DNA of 64,000 nt from Astragalus membranaceus (GCA_039519185.1 CM076848.1:30485917-30549916), one strand, 5' to 3'. Numbered from the stretch's first letter, positions 1 through 12,904 are shown. Made by a program: numbers and translations. The notes: generated by a model from the sequence alone, not told the origin.

Positions 1-30
1 ACTTGTGCGTATGCACGGGTATACTGCTAG
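1..30 (+). mobile_element. Helitron-like 3' terminus (body lies left of the window)
   Basis: The first 30 bases hold a short hairpin (TGTGC/GCACG-type arms) followed by CTAG at 27-30 and then T, the usual 3' end of a Helitron inserted between A and T. Similar ends occur at 44432-44462 and, inverted, at 45940-45975. The body would lie outside the window, so the call rests on the terminus alone. Confidence 0.4.
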
Positions 31-57
31 TTACTGTTAGAGTGTTTCATTTTTTTA

Positions 58-1896
58 GGCAAAATATATCCCAATGTCCCTTAAACGAATGGGTCCCTTA
101 ATTTTTTTTGGGTAAAATATATTTTTGGTCCCTACAAAATTGGGCCCTTCTAAGTTTAGTCCCTACATTAACAAAATAGACGTTTTGGTCTCCATCTTAT
201 TTTGTTGTTTCCATTATTAGTCCCTACCGTTAATTATTTCTAATTAGGCTAACAGAAATCATGACTGGACACGCCACGTGGACATTTTAATTTACGTGGC
301 GTCCACGTGGCATGCTAAGTCACATTTTTTATTGATTACATATATTTAAGTTTAAAATAAATAATATTTTAAGTTAAAAATTACATTAGTATCAAAGGAA
401 CACATCTGCGAAAGGGAAGAAAACAGGATCCATGGAAATCAAAACCAATTCTTCATCAACAACAGATTTTCTCAACAATTGCCCTTTCCCCAACGATTCT
501 TCAAAACCAACATTCATCAACATCATCATCTTTCTGGACCAACCATCCCAACCCGAATCTGTACCACCACACAAGAAGAAGATCAATCTCACATCGAAAC
601 ACAGCAAATCGGTGGCGCAATTTCAAATCGAAACCCAAATTGGCGACAAAATTTCAAATCTCACATCGAAACACAGTAAATCCCCTTCATGCTTTAAAAC
701 GTTGCACCGTTACTCTTTTTTGTAATTTCTGTTTAACGCTATTAAAAAAAGCTTAAGTGGCTGACGGTGTTGACGACGATGTTGATGTGGCAAAATGGTG
801 ATGATGTGGCAAGTCCACCTAGGATTTTAATTAAAAATTAATCTTTTATTCAAAACTGAAAAATCCAAAATACCCCTATATTACTATTCATCATCTTCTA
901 CCTCCTAAAATTGTTCACAGCAGAACAACAAACAGTTTCTGCAGAACACCAATCGAAGGCCTTCTGTACAGATTCGTTGATATACCATGTTTTCTGAAGA
1001 CCTATACTATTCAATAAGTCAAATTTATGCTTTAGAATAAAGGGGAATCGAAGGTTTATTTTTTCTTCTTGGCCACAACTTCACCTTATGGTTTGTAATC
1101 AAAATCAGCAATATAATACATGTTTCTGAAAAGAATTTGCATCCCATTCCAGATTCGCATCCCATTCCATAAAAAGCCGTCAATCTTCATCCAGAAAGGG
1201 GAATCGAAATTAGGGTTTTTTGTCAAAGGGGGAAATCGAAATCGAAATGAGAGAACGGATTGCAACAATTGTTGGAGATGATGAGAAACAAGGAAGAGGA
1301 TGGTGGTAGGGTTCCATGGCTGCCGCACATTTTTTCTTGAAGAAGAAGAAGATTTTTTTTAGGCTTAAATATGTTTTAGGCCCCTGCAAATATAGGGTGT
1401 TTTGATTTAAGCCCCTGCAAAATGTTTTTTTGTTAAAAGCCCTTGCAAAATGACATTTTTTGTTATAAGCCCTTCTATGACTAAAATGTTAACCTTAACA
1501 TGGAATGCTATGATTGCTGGATATGTTGAGAAGGGTTTATAACAAAATATTTCATTTTGCAAGGGCTTTTAACAAAAAAAATTTTTTGCAGGGGCTTAAA
1601 CCAAAACACCCTATATTTGCAGGGGCCTAAAACATATTTAAGCCTTTTTTTTAATTAAAAATAATTAAAAAATAATGAGTCAGCAAATTAAATTACCACC
1701 TAAGCATAAAAAAAGCCACATAAGCACTTTAAAAGCCAGATAGATGTTTTTGTAACGGAGTTAAACAAAAACTATTAAAAAGGTCAACGGCGCAGTGTTT
1801 TTAAAACTTAAAGGATTAGATCGTTACAAAAAAAAAAGTTAAGGGACTTATTCGTTACCTAAAAATAAGTTAAAGGACCTTGTGGGATATTTTGCC
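58..1896. mobile_element. Mutator-like foldback element, nonautonomous
   Basis: Long inverted ends are visible: GGCAAAATATATCCC at 58 and GGGATATTTTGCC ending at 1896, with the 'gtcccttaa' stretches matching for several tens of bases inward. The flanks carry TTTTTTTA on both sides (50-57 and 1897-1904); this fits a target duplication but is low complexity. No transposase reading frame is present; the short frames at 432-725 and 1086-1328 look like chance. A second foldback (1362-1645) sits inside. Confidence 0.6.
1362..1645. repeat. Foldback MITE nested in the 58-1896 element
   Basis: A nearly perfect inverted repeat of about 120 bp per arm. The left arm begins GGCTTAAATATGTTTTAGG and the right arm ends with its complement. 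It has a short unique loop and T-rich flanks. It contains no coding capacity. Confidence 0.65.
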
Positions 1897-1904
1897 TTTT
1901 TTTA

Positions 1905-2499
1905 TTAGTATTTGATATCTCTTTTTTCATAGGCAATGTTAATGGGATGGAGGGATGTTAGTTTCCCAAGTTTGATCTTGGTACCTCCTGCTTGTACTTC
2001 TTCGGTATTAAAATTACTCTCTCATCACTATTTATAATTTTTTAATCATTTTCTCTCTCCTACCACCCTTATATTTTGTGATGGAGAAAAAAGAAGGAAG
2101 AAGAGGATCCAAACACTACCAAACCAATGTTAGTGAAAATTTAACAACGAGGATAAGCTACGGTCACAATTTAGGTTCATTCATTCAGTCACATTTATGT
2201 TAGTCATTAGATCTGATTTTCACACACTTTTAAGTTTTAACCATTGATTCTTTTGTTCAAAAAAGTTAAAAACAAATACAAGTTTGGTTTCTCTCTCATA
2301 AATTGTATGTCCAATTAAATCCTAATCCTTCATTATAAAGTAGAGAGAGACATTAAAATATAGAAAAAATAAGCAAAAGAAATTTTTGAGAGTGGATATT
2401 AAAGATTTTTTGGTTACAGAGAGAAAAAACAAGCGGCAAAAGCAAAAAAAGAAAAACGACTACATCTTAAGGAAGGAGACTCTATAAGGAGGCCTGAAG
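1905..2499. other. Intergenic, no gene seen
   Basis: AT-rich sequence with purine-rich stretches near 2090 and 2400. I see no reading frame, RNA gene or clear repeat boundary here. Confidence 0.5.
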
Positions 2500-3425
2500 G
2501 AGGATGATCCACAGAAGTCCAACTAGAAGAACTCGAAGCTCCAAGTTTGGTCATGAAGTCTGCGCATGCATTGTCCTCCCAAAGCGAGTGAGAAATCCAA
2601 ACAGACCAATGCTCATCAATAAGGTCCTTGATACCCTGAATGATGACTGCATATTGGTGCTAAGGCTCCAAGCTAGAAGAGACAAGGGAGATAGCATGGA
2701 GAGAATCTGAATAACATTGAATGTTGTGCACCCCATAGTTCCAAGCACAATTGAGACCATTAAAAAAAAGCAAGGAATTCAGCTTGGAGGTTATTAGTGA
2801 TACCAATGTTACCATAGAAGCCATTCAGCCAAGTCCCATTGTTGTTTCTTAAGAAACCGCCAAAACCCAAGGCCCAAGATTCCCCAAGCTACTACCATCG
2901 ACGTTCAGCACTATAATGAGTTCATTAGAATCATGCCAAGTTATCCATTTTGTTTTGAGTGCGAAGATCCTTTCCATGATAGCAAATCACAAGCAAGGAA
3001 GAAAAATAACAGATGTTTCTACAAAAAAGCTAGTAAAACGGAATATCCTCATGGCCCATGAATGTTGAGTTTCCAGCTCTCTAAAACCACCAAAACGCAT
3101 CAATGCACAGGAGGTGATTGCAGCGAGATAAACCAGCTTCATCCCAAGAAATAAAGTTATCTTCATGAAAGAAGTCTGCATCATTGAAACCAAGAGTTAT
3201 CCATAAGAGAGCCTGGTAGGCACAGTCCCTGAAGCAATGCAAGGTGTTCTCATCGTGATCATTACATCTCTGGCAAGTTGACGAGGGAAGGAGGCATCGA
3301 CGGTGTAGCATGGACACAGTGGGGACGAAAGAATGGCAAGTCGTTCAAACAAGTAGTTGAACTTTCTCAGGAGCAAAAATCTTCCAAATCCACGACCAGG
3401 ACGGAGTGGCACTAGAGTTAAGAAT
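2500..3425 (-). pseudogene. LINE (non-LTR retrotransposon) 3' remnant: zinc-binding region plus RNase H-like region
   Basis: Read on the minus strand, overlapping frames from about 3412 down to 2504 resemble the C-terminal part of plant LINE ORF2. The frame at 3317-3081 has a zf-RVT-type pattern, CQRC followed by HCFRDC. The frame near 2760-2551 resembles the RNase H-like tail, visible only by switching frame. Several frameshifts separate the blocks and no long frame survives, so this is dead. I see no poly(A) tail or target duplication. It is a separate copy from the better preserved LINE at 51295-52433. Confidence 0.6.
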
Positions 3426-3429
3426 AGGG

Positions 3430-4223
3430 TGCCTACCCTTCAGAAGCCACTCGTAACCCGCCTGACCCGTGTAAGAACCATTGAGCAACCCCCTTTAAGT
3501 GAAACAATCCCGCACATTCGGAGGGTAGTATATAAGACATTCAAATTAGACACCCTTATGTTGAAACTCAACATAAGAGGATCCGATATTAGACACCCTT
3601 TGTTTGACTCATCCAATATTTGATTTTTCTCATCAATAGTTTAAATTTTGCTGCTCTACATTTTTTTGCTACTCCACATTTTTCTCATCAATATTTGATT
3701 TTTCTCATCAATACCTTACAATCTAAACTACTCTAAAGTGAATTGCTGACTTTGGATGAGTCAAACAAAACAGTTTCATGGATTTAACTCCTCTTAAATG
3801 AGTAATTCACTTTAGAGAGTGAAGTAAGTTTAACCGTGGATGACAAAATAATCGATATGTTAGACCCTCCAAAATGAATTTTACACTTCAGCAGTGCCAA
3901 ATTAGGCATTTTACAAGTCAAAAGGCACCGTGAGTGCTAATGTATTTTTACTCAAAATAATGATGCTCTAGTGGTCCAGTGAATCATTTTTTTCTTTACC
4001 TGAAAACCAAGTTGCAGTTTAGATGCAAACTTGAATCAGAATAACAAATGCTATAATCAAGCGTCTATTTTCTGATCAACTATATTCAAAGAAGTTAGTC
4101 CATTCATACATGTATATACAAAGGTAGTAGCTAAATCAATAAGCTACTTCCACCTTCTATTCACTTCACGTGGTGAACTAATCTATAAGATGGCGCTCTT
4201 TGTGATGTAATTGAATGGGTTAC
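3430..4223. other. Intergenic / ABCF5 3' flank
   Basis: AT-rich sequence with short local repeats of 'ctcatcaatattt' around 3600-3720. The last few hundred bases are probably the 3' untranslated region and terminator of ABCF5, which reads leftward. No gene seen. Confidence 0.4.
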
Positions 4224-6460
4224 TCAATTCCACCTCTTTGCATTTTTAGAACCTTTGGACTTTTGTTTTGCTGCCTGAAAGGCTTGCATCTTTTGCTTCT
4301 TCCGTGCTTCTTTCTCAGCCTGTTATTGCAATTAAAAAAATGAAAAATGAAATTGTAAGCTATCTTGGATTGGAAGTTCTTCCAAACTATTTCACCACCT
4401 CATCCATATGGGTTTTCAACAAAAGTTTACCTTAGACATCTTAGATTTGGCTTTCACTTTAGGAGCTTTGTCCTCGAGCTCTGCCTCACGTTCCAGATCT
4501 CTTTCCCTAGCATCAAGATTCTTCTCTAGATAATACTGCAAGTTTTTAGGTTCAAAAATATTAGAAGCCTGTAATAAGCCATCAATGGTTGATCATGTGG
4601 TATTCATTATAAACAAAATCAGATTAGACTTAAATGAGCTATATAAGAAGCCAAAATACTCCCATTTAATGTGTCTAATAAACTATTCAATGAAAATATG
4701 GCTTCAAAGTTACCACAAACATGGTAAATTATGCCCTCAATTTAACCCTGTATTACAGCCTTCAAGAAACAGGGAAGACATATCAAACTAAATTTAAGTT
4801 ATGATCATCGAAAATAGAAGATAATATCTAAATAAACTCTCAATAGGTCCTCCCTTTCCTGAATCCTGCCTTGGTGAGAGAGCTATATAGCAACAGCTTG
4901 CCCCTAAACACTAATTTTGACCCTCAAATCAAATCTCATTTAGTTTGTCATTTTGATCCCTCACAGCCTAACAGGTGTATTCAGTACTCACTATCATTTT
5001 GGTCCCTCGTAGATAAACTCACTTATATTTTGGTCCCTATAAGTTATAACCTTCCACTTGTCTGGTGAGGACTGCAATAAAACGAGTAAAGGATCCAGAT
5101 GACTGTTCGCTTTATTATTACATTTTACGCTTTGAAGAAAAAAATCTCAATTTAAAATCCAGATATGTTAGTGAAAATGTCAAATCCCTATCACGAAGGA
5201 ACCAAAATGAAACAACATACATCCTAACATACATCAGGATGGGACTAATAATTTGGAACCAAAATGAAATGAGGAAATCTGTTAGGGATCAAAAAAGTTT
5301 TTTCAGTTTTACTCTAACTTCATAATATGATTTTAGAAATGAGCCGGCATAAACAAGACCGCCTAGAAGGGAGAAACGCAGATAATAAAGAAAATTGAGG
5401 ATTGAGGGAAGTCAGGCATCCAAATCACCCTATTTATACAAATCTAATCACAGAAGTTAAACCAAAAATCCAACCAAAAGCACATTGTATTGATCATCAA
5501 TACCCAAGACAAATTCTACCATGAATAAAGTTTAGATAACCCGTTTCAACTAACTCTAAAACGTTCAACCACAACAAAAAAAAAACTAACTCTATATCTT
5601 TCAAAAAAACAAGTACACTGTCACACACAATGAGCCACGGAAAGGGAAGGGGTGGAGAGGGGGGATTAATTAACTCACATTGTAATCGCCTGCATAATCC
5701 TGTAAAGTGCCATCTTTAACTTCAATCACTCTATTAACTATCTGCTTTATAAAGTATCGATCATGAGATACAGTGATAACAGTGCCTTCGTACTCAGTTA
5801 TTGCCTCCTGATAGAAGAATTACAATAAATCATTAAGCTGATGGGTAATAGTGAGCAATAAATCCAGAGAAGCATAAGAAAAGTGATGCAAACCTCAAGC
5901 ATTTCTTTAGAAGGTATATCCAAGTGATTGGTTGGTTCATCCAAAACAAGCACAGTTGATGGTTTTACCATGAATTTGCAAAAAGCCAGCCGTGCCTAGT
6001 AAAACAGAACAGACAGAATAAACCCCAAATAGTTTTGCATCCTATACAATTATGGAGAAAGGGTACAAATTACATTTAATAAAATTTAAACTAATGGTTT
6101 AATTATTCTGTAGGCCGTTGAACAATTTAGAGATTTCTAAATAGGTCCTTCAAATTAAAAAGAATTGGGTCTTTAAACTTGTCAGTATTTTGTAATTAGG
6201 TCTATCCAAATAGGTCCTTGAATTTTAAATAATTTTAATAAAGTCTATGCATTTAGGGATGTGATTACAAATTATTTAAGATTTTGGGATCTAATTACAA
6301 ATTATTCAAAAGTCTAGAGACACAATTTAAATACAGGGACCTAATTACAACTTATTTTAACGCTCATGGACTCAATTATAAAAACTTTTAGTTCAAGGAC
6401 CTATTTAGAACTTCACAAATAATTTAGGGACCTACAAAGTAATTAAACCTAAAATAATTG

Positions 6461-6503
<43 letters not shown>

Positions 6504-9500
6504 TACTCTTGTTACTACGACACATGAATTGCGAAAGAATGCAAGTATATGAATATCTCCCAAAATTTTATAATTATAATTATATAATACAATTATGGAA
6601 GAAAAATTAAACCATCTCAATGTTCAAAGTTGATTATACATCTTAATGGTTAAATATTATTTTGGCTAATTAGTTCTACAATTGTTTCTTAAATTTCTTT
6701 AAAGACAACCATCTTAATTCTTAAAGATATCACTCGAGCAATAACCAGCCTTAAAAGGAAAGCAAAAGATTTTCAAAATGTCTATTGCATTTATCAGAAA
6801 TTTCACGCAATCATCAGGAAAGTAGTTCTCAGTTAACTAATTACACATACGAATTAGGAACCTGGTGTTGAAAAAGGGTACATTCAAACATAGAAATAAG
6901 CTAGAATTTGAATCATATATTGTTCGCAATGCCAACTGAAAACTCGGCATTTACCTTCTCGCCACCACTCAACAGGGAAACTTTACGGTCAAGCATATCA
7001 GACTTAAAATTACAACGCCCAAGAAGTCCTTTAATATCATCAATCCTCCAGTCCTCAGCAGCTTCCTCTACTGTCTGAAGCACCGTCTTGTCCAAATCAA
7101 GTGCCTCAGCCTGTCAACTAAATGAAGTCAGCAGCACACACAAAATATTCTAACCACATAAAAGTTTTAACAGGAAGAACTGGAACCAGTGCTCCTTGAT
7201 CAATTAGATTACAGTTGGCAACTTGGCATTTCCCTAGTCAGCCACGAACCTGATTTTGCTCAAAATAATTAGGCAACACATTATGCTCCCCGAGTATAAC
7301 TTCACCGCCGACTGGCTTTTCTAAACCCATGATCAATTTCAGTAAAGTACTCTTGCCACATCCATTTGGACCAAGAATGGCAATTTTTTCTCCCCTTTCA
7401 ATTGTAAGATTTGCCTTCTTGAAAAGTGTCTGGCACAGAAAAACTCAATCATTAGATGTCTTTGAAATACATACATTCATTCATTCATCAAACATTTTAG
7501 TGCTCGCTTTTTATATAAAAGTGTCATGCTAAATCACCTTATCCTCAAAGCCAAATTCCAAGTTCCTAACTGCTACAACAGATCTTCCACTCCTTCCTCG
7601 CTCGGGAAACCTGATTTTCATTTGCTTCCGTTCAAATGGCTTCTCCACTAGTTCCTCTCCCAAAAGTCTCTCCAATTTCTGTTGTCACGCACAAAAAGAA
7701 AAAAATTTTTAACAAAATTAATATTTACGATGTGGAAGGATCCAATCCAACTATCTCAGTAATTAACAAAAGCATTGAATTTTTAAGTCATTTAAGCGAC
7801 TATTATTTAAGGCCACTTAAGCCTTGTTAGACATAGGCCATGTATGGATAACCAACTTATTTAAGCACTTATGCCATAAGTGCTTAGCGTATTATAGCTT
7901 ATGTCATAAGCGCTTAAATTCAATAAGCTATTGAAAACCACTTATACAAAATTGAAGTGTTTGGATGCATCATTACATAAGCACTTATAAAGTATCTATA
8001 GTTTTCCAAAATTAAAAAAATTAAGACTAGAATTATAATTAAGAATATACTAAAAGTTTATAAAAATAACAGTAAATATAATAGAGTTATTATTAATAAT
8101 TAAAATTTTCCCAACCACCATTCATGTTATAACATATATCGTGAAGCCATGATTAAAAAAACATTTAATATTAAATTTTTTTTAATTTGTAAAGATTTAA
8201 TAAAGAAACCATGATATTTTATGATATATATGATTTAAATTTCAATACTTCAATTTAATAATTTATTCTTGATAAAGAAATACTCATTAAATGGGTTTGT
8301 CAAGAACCAAATCTCCCAAAATCACAAGGATGAAGGTTCATGAATGTTTTATATCCAATTCTCATCAGCTGCCGTATATGATATTTCATAAGCTAATGTG
8401 GACAGCTTGTGAAAACTTAAGTCAACTTATGGACATGCCATAATCTGTTTTCATAAATCATTCTAAACACTCTCGGTGCTTATACCAATAGATAAGCTTA
8501 TGGACATGCCATAGTCAACTTATGGACATGCCATAATCTGTTTTCATAAATCATTCTAAACACTCTCGGTGCTTATACCAATAGATAAGCTTAAATAAGT
8601 TGTTCATACGCTACTCCAAAGGGCCCATAAAATCAGTCATGAACTTTCACCCATGACCCAACAATCTAAGCTTTTAAAAGAGTTGGCACTTGACATGGTA
8701 TGCAAGCCTCCATAACCAAGTGGTTAGGAGTCCGATCCTTGCCACTCCTATTCTTTCAAATAAAAACTTAAATTTCAACACAAAAATGGTAGGCTTGTGT
8801 ATTGTCTTCGCTTAAAGTTCAGAAATTTTTTGGGAGAATTGGTTCTTGAAAAACCCATTTAACGAGCATTTTTGGCTCATTAACATTTTGTACAAACAAT
8901 AGCATATCTTAAGTAAACTGTCAGATTTGGAACAGTTGACCACATATACCTTCTCAGCAGTGGAAGCACGGCCAGAATTTGCTCCGGCACCTAATCTGGT
9001 TATCAAGTCTCTTGTCTGTTCAATTTCTTTCTGCTGCTTCTCCCATGCAGCATACTGCTCTTCAATCCAAGTTGCCTTTGAAATTAGAAACTGAGAATAA
9101 TTTCCCTCATATGTCCTGGATACACCCATGTCAGTTTCCACAATTTTCGTACACAGTTGATCAAGAAAAGCTCTGTCATGGGAAATGATAACCATCGGAA
9201 CATCCTGCTTGTTAAGATAGTCTTCAAGCCACTCAATGGTGTCAAGATCAAGGTGATTTGTGGGCTCATCTAACAATAATAAATCAGGTTCCTGCAAATG
9301 AAGACAAATTGCCATTCCGATCAGCAACACTTTCAGAGTCTAACCCACATAATAATCTACATCAAATATTTATCAAAATGTACATTACAAATGAATATTG
9401 GTTATACTTGTATAGTTATATATATGAGCATTTGGCTAACAAAAGCAAGTATTATGACATGTTAAAGGGTGAAGAAAGAAGACATCCCTGAAGCAATTAA

Positions 9501-10875
9501 GTACCAGATTCGGTTAGTATAAGGCTACTGGCATCCTGATTTGTTTTTCTAAAAATAAAATTGCCACAAAATAATGCAGCCAATGAGTTCAGTTTCATCT
9601 AGGAAGCAACAGCTCGGGGACTGAGCAAAGCAATCAACTGTGTCAAACAGCAAAAACTGCATATACAAAAAAAGTCTGCAAACGCTAGCTGAGTCGCGAC
9701 ATCATGGTTTTTTATGTTTTCACGAACACAAATGAGTTTGCATTAACCATATTTGGCCGCAATTCTCGGTAATCAAATGCATTTGACCACAATTCTCTGC
9801 AATATTAAAAGCGCGCGCAATTGAGACTAGATTAACCATATTTGGCTGAAATTCTCTACAACTAGATGTAATTGACCATAATTCTTCACAATATTAAAAG
9901 GCGAACTCGATTGAGGCCGGACTAATCATATTTGGCCACAATTCACTGCAAATAAATGTTTTTGACCATAATTCTCAGCAACATTAAAAACCGCAACGCA
10001 ATCACGATTTAAAACCTTAAATAATATACCTGAAGTAGAATCTTGCCAAGACACATCCTCATCTGCCATCCACCACTAAAAGAAGCAACCAACCTATCAG
10101 AATCCTCAGGAGAAAACCCAAGCTCAGGCATCAATTTACTAATCTTTGAATCAACCACATCCAAGTTCACAGACTGAGCCCTCCTCTGAAGCAAATCAAA
10201 CTCATCCAAAAGTCTTCCCATCAACTCCAAATCATTAACAGAACCCTCAAGTGCTTTCTGCACCTTCTCCAACTTAGCAGCCACTTCCATTTCCTCTTTA
10301 AACGCACTCATAAACTCTTCCCTCACCGTCCTTCTCGGCGACACCTCAAATTCTTGACTCAAAAAAGCTATTTTCATGTTCGATTTTGCCTTTATCACGT
10401 TTCCAGAATCAGGTTCCTCTAAACCAGCTATAATTCTCATCTGAGTCGTCTTTCCCGCTCCATTAACACCAACTAAACCTACTTTCTCTCCCTTTTTCAC
10501 TTCCCAATTAACCTCCTTCAAAACCGTTACACCTTTATAAGTTTTACTGATATTCTCTAACTTGACACCTGATGAAACGCTTGAAGCTCCAGTATTTGAT
10601 TGCTTGTTGGAACGTCGTTCATCGACAGAGGGTTCGGAAAAGAGAGACTCGATGTCGTCTTGGGCTAGTGAAGTGTCGTCGACGGCTACGGCGGATAAAC
10701 GAGAAGTAGAATTGGTCCTTTTTGAGGTGAAGAATCGGTTAGGGTAAATTAAATTGGTGTTGGTTCTGGCGGTGGAATGAGTATGAGTAAGGGTGCGTGG
10801 GAGAAGAGGACGGCGTGCATCTAAAAGGAATGCGCCGGTAATGTCGAGGTGATGAAGCTTGGCGACCAACTCCAT
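4224..10875 (-). CDS. ABCF5: ABC transporter F family member 5-like ATPase, chloroplast-type (nine exons)
   Basis: Soluble twin-ATPase ABCF (GCN/EF-3-like) protein with no membrane segments; family members act on ribosomes or translation. Coding exons, in order of translation: 10875-10030, 9291-8950, 7678-7538, 7429-7250, 7110-6955, 5995-5894, 5807-5679, 4535-4431, 4319-4224. All introns are GT-AG, every exon length is a multiple of three, and the total is 698 residues, close to the roughly 690 expected. Residues 1-60 are rich in Ser, Thr and Arg and look like a plastid transit peptide. NBD1: Walker A GVNGAGKTT at 136-144, signature FSGGW near 266-270, Walker B LLLLDE at 286-291. NBD2: Walker A GPNGCGKST at 463-471, signature SGGEK near 551-555, Walker B VLVLDE at 570-575. 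The tail is Lys-rich. Introns 1, 2 and 5 carry repeats, and a foldback transposon ends about 140 bp upstream of the ATG. The reading frame appears intact. Confidence 0.93.
6096..6449. repeat. Foldback MITE (Mutator-type) in ABCF5 intron 5
   Basis: Inverted arms GGTTTAATTATTCTGTAGG and, at the right end, the complement of GGTTTAATTACTTTGTAGG. The internal 'aggtcctt' stretches also pair. The flanks are TAAACTAAT and TAAAATAAT, a 9-bp target duplication with one mismatch. It lies between ABCF5 exons 5 and 6 and leaves the splice sites intact. Confidence 0.65.
7835..8625. repeat. TAAGTGCTTA-type MITE in ABCF5 intron 2
   Basis: Many copies of 'ataagtgcttat' and 'cataagcgctta' and degenerate inverted ends (GGCC at both borders) resemble an abundant legume MITE family, recognised from memory rather than by search. 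It lies between ABCF5 exons 2 and 3. The target duplication is unclear (CATA at most). Confidence 0.5.
8421..8596. repeat. 93-bp tandem duplication inside the intron 2 MITE
   Basis: Two near-identical copies, starting at 8421 and 8514, of a unit that begins GTCAACTTATGGACATGCC. The duplication is recent enough to be almost free of differences. Confidence 0.8.
9735..10010. repeat. Degenerate tandem repeats in ABCF5 intron 1
   Basis: About three imperfect copies of a unit of roughly 90-100 bp containing 'accatatttggc', 'gaccataattct' and 'aatattaaaa'. The array ends about 20 bp from the exon 1 donor. No function is apparent. Confidence 0.6.
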
Positions 10876-11015
10876 TATCGTCTTTGATGATCAAGATTGG
10901 CAGAAGCAGAGGCAGAGAGGAGAAGAGAGAACTGGTGAGTGAGAACAGAGATGACACGAGTTCTCTACCCCACCACTAATGCTGCGCAAATTTCAGCCTA
11001 TCAAATATATTAGAG

Positions 11016-12137
11016 GGCAGAATAGCACTTTTGGTCCTTTATGTTTGCTCCAGATTTCACTTTGGTCCTTTATCTTTTTTTTGGTCCGTTTTGGTCCCTC
11101 ATGTTTCATTTTCGTTTCATTTTGGTCCCTCACGTATTATTATATTCAATTAAAACATTAAAAACATTAAAACAATTAAAATAATTAAAACAATTACAAA
11201 AATAAAACATAAAACCCTCCCCCCACCGTCCACCACCACCCCCCACCGTCCACCACCACCCACCACCACTCCCCACCGTCAACCACCACCCACCACCAGA
11301 TCTGTCTCTCTCTCACCGTGAACCCCTCCCCCCTCCCCCACCGTGAACCCCTCCCCCTCCCCCCCACCGCTGCGCACCCCCTCTCTCCCCTTTCTCACGG
11401 TTATGGAGTTCTCCCACGAGGTAGGGCCTGTAATTGTTCAAATTGACGCCATAATCGAACTCAGGGAGAAATTTCGAGTTGAAAGGTGGAGTTTGGGGTC
11501 CAATCGCAAAGAGAGGAGTGAGAACGTGTGAGAGGAAGGACGGGTCGGGTCGGGTCGTGGAGAGGAAGAAGACGGGTCGTGGGAGAGGGGGGAGGGGGTA
11601 CGCAGCGGTGGGGGGTGGGGGGAGGGGGGTGCGCAGCGCTGGGGGGTGGGGGAGGGGGTGCGCAGCGCTGGGGGGTGGGGGGAGGGGGGGAACGGTGGGG
11701 GAGGGGGTGCGCAGCGCTGGGGGTGGGGGGAGGGGGGAACAGTGGGGGGGAACGGTGGGGGAGGGGGGTGCGCAGCGCTGGGGGTGGGGAGAGGGGGAAC
11801 GGTGGGGGAGGGGGGTGCGCAGCGCAGCGGTGGGGGGAGGGGGGACGGTGGGGGGAGGGGTGGACGGTGGGGGGAGGTGGTGGGTGGTGGTTGACGGTGG
11901 TGGGTGGTGGTGGGTGGTGGTGGACGGTGGGGGGATGGGTTTATGTTTTATTTTTGTAATTGTTTTAATTATTTTAATTGTTTTAATGTTTTTAATGTTT
12001 TAATTGAATATAATAATACGTGAGGGACCAAAATGAAACGAAAATGAAACATGAGGGACCAAAACGGACCAAAAAAAAGATAAAGGACCAAAGTGAAATC
12101 TGGAGCAAACATAAAGGACCAAAAGTGCTATTCTGCC
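11016..12137. mobile_element. Mutator-like foldback element with G/C-rich arms, just upstream of ABCF5
   Basis: The outer ends are GGCAGAATAGCACTTTTGG and its complement. The arms pair almost perfectly for about 190 bp (11016-11210 against 11940-12137). The flanks are an exact 10-bp duplication TATATTAGAG (11006-11015 and 12138-12147), as expected for a Mutator-type insertion. Further in, the left arm is C-rich (11217-11400) and the right arm G-rich (11580-11935), so most of the element can fold on itself. No transposase is encoded; the Gly-rich frames at 11479-12003 are artefacts of the G-rich repeat. It sits about 140 bp in front of the ABCF5 start codon, within its likely leader or promoter. 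Confidence 0.85.
11580..11935 (+). repeat. G-rich minisatellite with GTGCGCAGCGCTGGGGG units
   Basis: At least five imperfect copies of a 35-50 bp unit, each with a GTGCGCAGCGC core joined by runs of four to seven G. At 11870-11935 this passes into a GGTGGTGG stretch. The repeated G runs satisfy the usual pattern for G-quadruplex formation; that is inference, not measured. Confidence 0.75.
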
Positions 12138-12147
12138 TATATTAGAG

Positions 12148-12904
12148 CTTTTTCTGTTTCCCTTGATAACTACTTCTTCTGCCTTTGTTATACGAGACTA
12201 ATCCTTTGTTTGATGGGAAAAGAAAGTGAACGGAAAGAAGGTAAGAGGAAAGAATGTTTAGTGAATGAAAGTGATTGAAAATTTAGATGATTTTTTTGGA
12301 GAGGTGAAAGTGAATAAAAAGTGAGATTAAAGAAAAAGATATATCTTGTAAATAATTTAAATACCCCTATATAAAAATTACATATTAATAATAATAATAT
12401 GCATGGGAACTAAAAAAAATTGGTCCCTCTTCATCCTAAATCTAATCTAAACTCTCAATTCTAAGCATACATTGAAACAACCAATACACACATTCACAAA
12501 CAAACACATTCATACTAATCAGGGTTAAGAAAATATGGATGTTCAATCGTCGTTGTTGTCTCTATATCTTTGTCTTCGTGGATAATGTGAAAAAAAAATG
12601 ACAGGATAGGGAAAAGGATGCCATGGTTGCAAAATTAAGATTCAAATAGGGGGTTATTTGAGAAAAAATAAGTTATACGGGAAGGTGTACATTAAAAAAA
12701 CAAGGGGTGCAAAATATAAAATGAGGTCAAGCCCAAACAAATTCAATCTAAATCTTTTATTCCTAACCAATACGGAATGCCTTTGTTCCGTGTATTTCAA
12801 TTTGAGGATCGAATAGTCTACCAGAAGTATCCCTGCATATTTTTTTCTCGCACTTTCTTCGTTATCTTTCTCTTCCCCAGCGCAAACCAGGGCTTTTACC
12901 TCAT
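12148..12904. other. Intergenic, no gene seen
   Basis: AT-rich sequence between the foldback element and a retrotransposon fragment. The part next to 12148 probably belonged to the ABCF5 promoter before the foldback insertion. No coding or repeat feature identified. Confidence 0.4.

Noticed and set aside
432..725. 97-codon plus-strand frame
   Set aside because: It lies inside a foldback transposon, has low-complexity composition, and overlaps other frames with no recognisable motif.
4869..5325. Possible foldback element with 'ggtccct' and 'gggatca' stretches between ABCF5 exons 7 and 8
   Set aside because: The inverted similarity is weak and no borders or target duplication could be fixed.
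8707..8752. tRNA-like stretch (ACCAAGTGGTTAGGAGTCCGATCC)
   Set aside because: It has box-like blocks but cannot be folded into a complete cloverleaf by eye and lacks tRNA length; possibly a scrap of a SINE.
11479..12003. Overlapping Gly/Arg/Trp-rich reading frames on the plus strand
   Set aside because: They are translations of the G-rich repeat in all three frames, inside a transposon arm, with no domain.
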